Assembly: GCF_901933205.1 (NCBI RefSeq)
Contig: NC_044574.1
Span: forward strand, 18,151,733 to 18,215,732
Direction of reading: 5' to 3'
DNA: 64,000 nt
Source of the DNA: Camarhynchus parvulus
Lineage: Eukaryota; Chordata; Aves; Passeriformes; Thraupidae
The position numbers and the translations under genes are program-made. Positions within the stretch are counted from its first letter, which is position 1. Every line of letters begins with the position of its first letter. Positions 61,030 through 64,000 of this stretch are shown piece by piece. The notes under the pieces were generated by a model. The model did not search any database, had not been told where the DNA came from, and saw only the letters and a program-made list of their open reading frames with translations.

Positions 61030-63501
61030 GAAAAGAACATGCCAGAGCATTCCAGCACTGAAAAGGTGCCCACGGCCAGCCCCAGAGACAGGGAACAACT
61101 TCCTCTGTACCTTATGAACCAGCTCCTACTCATCACTTAGCTGCCACGTCAGCCCAGGGGGAGTTAATGTGATCTCTCCAAATAGCTGTCTGCTGTTTTC
61201 TTTTTTAGGTAAGAGAGTTGCCTTTTTTGTTTGTGGGTGTAAAGTTTCTTGCACAATCATGCCTTGGTATTCCAGGAGGCTAAATAAGTACAAATAATTA
61301 ATAACAGCAAGCCCAATCCAGCAGCAGACTACAAACTGGTGCTGAGCAAACCAGGGAAATGGTACAAATGCCCTGTTTATAGAAGAGATGAAGGGAAATC
61401 CATTGCAGCATTACAAGAGATGTGAAGACATCTTTCTTGACAAGTATCACATTATCCTGCCAGAGCTCCAGTGGCACAAGACTGCTCGTGTCCTAGGCTC
61501 CACTCTCAGGCTCTACTAGGGTGCATGTCAGTAAACAGCAAAGCTGCAGCAGCTGCCAGCCTGGCCACACGGTGTGGAGCAGCTCTCTGGAGAAGGCAAG
61601 GGGGACAGCTGCACCACCAAGAAATGAGCTGAGCAGGCTAGTGCAGAGGATCAGCTAGGGGAAAGAGCAAGGGGAGGAAAAGGAAATGTAGAAAGGAACT
61701 ACTCTGTGAAGGAAGGGAATTTGAGGGGAAAAAACGTAAAATGAGTGAAAAAAACTGGGGGAAGAAAAAAAGAGAGGGAAGTACAGCATTAGAAAGAGCC
61801 TAAAATAAAAGGGAAAAACAGTGACAAAATGTTTTTGCCTTACTTTCCTGAATTATCTCTTCCCTTATAAATTGCAATACACTCTGCCTGTATGCCCTAA
61901 ACCAGTAAGTTTTGCCCCCAAGGAGGAGATCTGGATTTTGAATCTTACTGCCAAGTGTCCAATAAATGTTCATCTCTAACATTAAACTGCCATGAGCACC
62001 TAACACACTCCCAATAAGACCCCTTTAAGCCAAAAAAGGATGGTGTCAAACAAGCTTGGTGAAGCTAGGGCATTCCAAACAGAAGGGAGAAAAAGGCAAG
62101 TGTTTGGTACCCATCTGCCAACAGTCAGCTCAGGCCAGCTGCAGAGGCTGCTCATACAGATCTTGTCCTGAAGACAAGGGGTGGCTGGATTAGGCCCTGG
62201 CTTGCCAAGAATGATGATCAGTCTCTCACCCATCCAGCAAGACACCTTCGGCAGAGAGAAAAACTGCATAACAGAAAGACATTCTTTTCCTGGCACCTGC
62301 AAATCTCTTGAGTATTACGTAAATACCTGCTCTCCTGGGTACTGGAGTTAAGGAAAAGGGGCATTCACATTAAGACTTACATACAGAGGCTGGGTTGCAT
62401 ACAGTCGGTGGACATAAACTGGCACCTTTTGGCTCAGCTGAAATTTGAATCACTTTATGGATGTATCTAAGATTAGGTGGCCTCAGTTCCTGCATTGTTT
62501 TTGTGAACAATCTCCTCTAGGATACAGCCTGGATATTGTGGGGAGTCTTGCTGGTGTCATCTCCGAAGCCAGCACTCCTTTTTTTCCTCCCTAACTGAAA
62601 CCTGTGTGTGTTTTCTCTTCTGCTAACGCAGGTCAAAACTGCTGTTACACAACAGTGAAATGGCTGGAAACAGCTCCCTGCATTTTTAAGACCTCTAACC
62701 CTACGCAGGGTGCTAGGATGCACTCACATCTCCCTCCATGATAGGTAGAAGGTATGTTTGCCCACTTCTCTTACTGAGCTGTGCAGAATTTTGTTCCAAA
62801 TGATGCCATTTATTATTCATTATTATTTAATGGGACCAAAGAATGCAATATGTGTAACCAAGAAATGTGCCAAGTAATGTTCTTTCTTTTAATGGCTAGA
62901 TCAAAAGGAAGTTTATGAGGCTGGTGCTGTCTAAGACAATAGTCACATTTGCCCCTAGTCCTCTGCAGCACACCTTACTCAACCACACATTTTAAATCCT
63001 TAAAATCAGGGACCAAAAGGTGTGTTAGACATCTTAAGTTCACTTGCCTTTATTCCCTTTTTTCCCTTTTCAAATAAATGCTTTTGGAAGACATTTCTCT
63101 AAGCCAACTTGCAGTTGAGTGCTTAACATAGCATCTCGAGTACTCAAACAGTCCTTGGAGAACACTCTTCCTACTCTCACTCTAAATGCATGCAGTGGGT
63201 GATGGAAAGGCTCTTAGACATGCCAGAAAAGGGATGGTTTTCCGATTTTTCTCTTTTCTCCTTGAGTTACCAGCTGCTTTGTCAACAACCAGATATCCCC
63301 CGCTCCCCTCCCCGCCTTGCCCCCAGTAAGATTTGTAAATGTCTCCAGAAAAGTTGTAAAACTAGCTCTAGCAGGATATGCATTCACACTAATGCTGAAA
63401 ACTCTCAACTGTGATAATTTAGCAGATCATTAATCCCACTCTCTAAAGGAGGCTGTAAAGCAGAACTAAATATGCAAATCCTCTTGTGCTTTAAACCTGC
63501 A

Positions 63502-63534
63502 TCTGTCTGTCCGTCCATCCAACTATCTATCTAT
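63502..63534. repeat. Compound tetranucleotide tract (TCTG/TCCG/TCCA/CTAT)
   Basis: CTGTCTGTCCGTCCATCC grades into CTATCTATCTATT: point mutation within one tetranucleotide microsatellite. Confidence 0.9.
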
Positions 63535-64000
63535 TCTAGTGAATTCTCCTAAGATCATGCTGTATTCTAATCCATTAATGTAGCTCAACTGGAGCATACA
63601 AGATTAAATAATAATTTTTAAAAAATATATATAAAAATGACAGAGAGGTCTCTGTACAGTGGGCAATTTCTCAGACTTTATGATCTCCACTGCATGTGCA
63701 GAAAGGGGGTGCACCCAGCACTGGGGGTGAGTAAATTAGCCTTTTATCACCACCCACTGACATTCAAGCACCTATTACTGTAAGGCAAAAGTGCAAATGA
63801 GGTGGGTGGCCTCTTTCTAGTCCACTTCACTGCACTGCAACGCAATCTGGCATGACCTCCAATTCCTATTCAGGACAGAGAAGGCTGTGGTATCAGGGGG
63901 TTTGGGTATTCTGGCATGACTGCAGGTGGTATGGTTGCGCAGTAACTACCTGCACAGTGCCTGGGGCTAGACATTTTGCTCACATGAGCAATAAACTCTC

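Larger units (their letters stand above)
60001..64000. other. Upstream flanking DNA with A-rich repeats, no gene recognised
   Basis: Contains an A-rich block (60018-60075), (AC)6 followed by A26 (60993-61029), and a compound tetranucleotide tract (63502-63534). The sequence at 60250-60390 (GGGTTAATATTAG, GGGTTAGTCATAATAATATC) looks single-copy and possibly regulatory. No exon or mobile element could be supported. Confidence 0.5.

Noticed and set aside
1..64000. CRISPR arrays, bacterial operons, tRNA or rRNA genes
   Set aside because: None seen. The spliced coding exons and the CR1 and LTR elements show this is vertebrate nuclear DNA.

Overview
This is vertebrate, almost certainly avian, nuclear DNA: about 40% G+C, gene-poor and intron-rich. 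It carries a chicken-repeat-1 (CR1) retrotransposon fragment and a retroviral solo LTR. The only gene I can recognise is the 5' end of PPARGC1A (PGC-1alpha, the transcriptional coactivator of mitochondrial biogenesis and thermogenic/oxidative metabolism), on the minus strand. Its first two coding exons read as a PGC-1alpha N-terminus with consensus splice sites in matching phase.

Layout, in transcription order (right to left). 64000 to about 36520 is upstream DNA with no supported gene. It holds microsatellites, an isolated CpG-dense patch near 51.75 kb and a well-preserved ~0.62 kb solo LTR at 54.25-54.87 kb on the opposite strand. 36520 to about 35620 is the CpG-rich proximal promoter, with a perfect CRE (TGACGTCA), a GTCATGTGAC E-box/M-box and a TATA-like element. 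About 35617 to 35493 is the 5' UTR, with one upstream AUG. 35492-35445 is coding exon 1 (16 codons). 35444-30403 is intron 1. 30402-30223 is exon 2 (60 codons). 30222 to base 1 is the start of a very long intron 2, which leaves the window before exon 3. Intron 2 contains the CR1 fragment (3.64-5.29 kb), a 17-bp tandem repeat, a possible ancient LINE tail and scattered low-complexity sequence.

The most interesting observation is in the PGC-1alpha leader. An upstream AUG lies 74 nt before the main AUG. In this genome its reading frame has no stop in the UTR: it overlaps the main start and ends only in exon 2 after 63 codons. As I remember the human leader, the equivalent uORF is short and closes before the main start. 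An overlapping uORF would work by a different and usually stronger mechanism, so it deserves cross-species and reporter testing.

I found no RNA genes, CRISPR arrays, operons or prokaryote-type systems. Most open frames here are chance ORFs in noncoding DNA.
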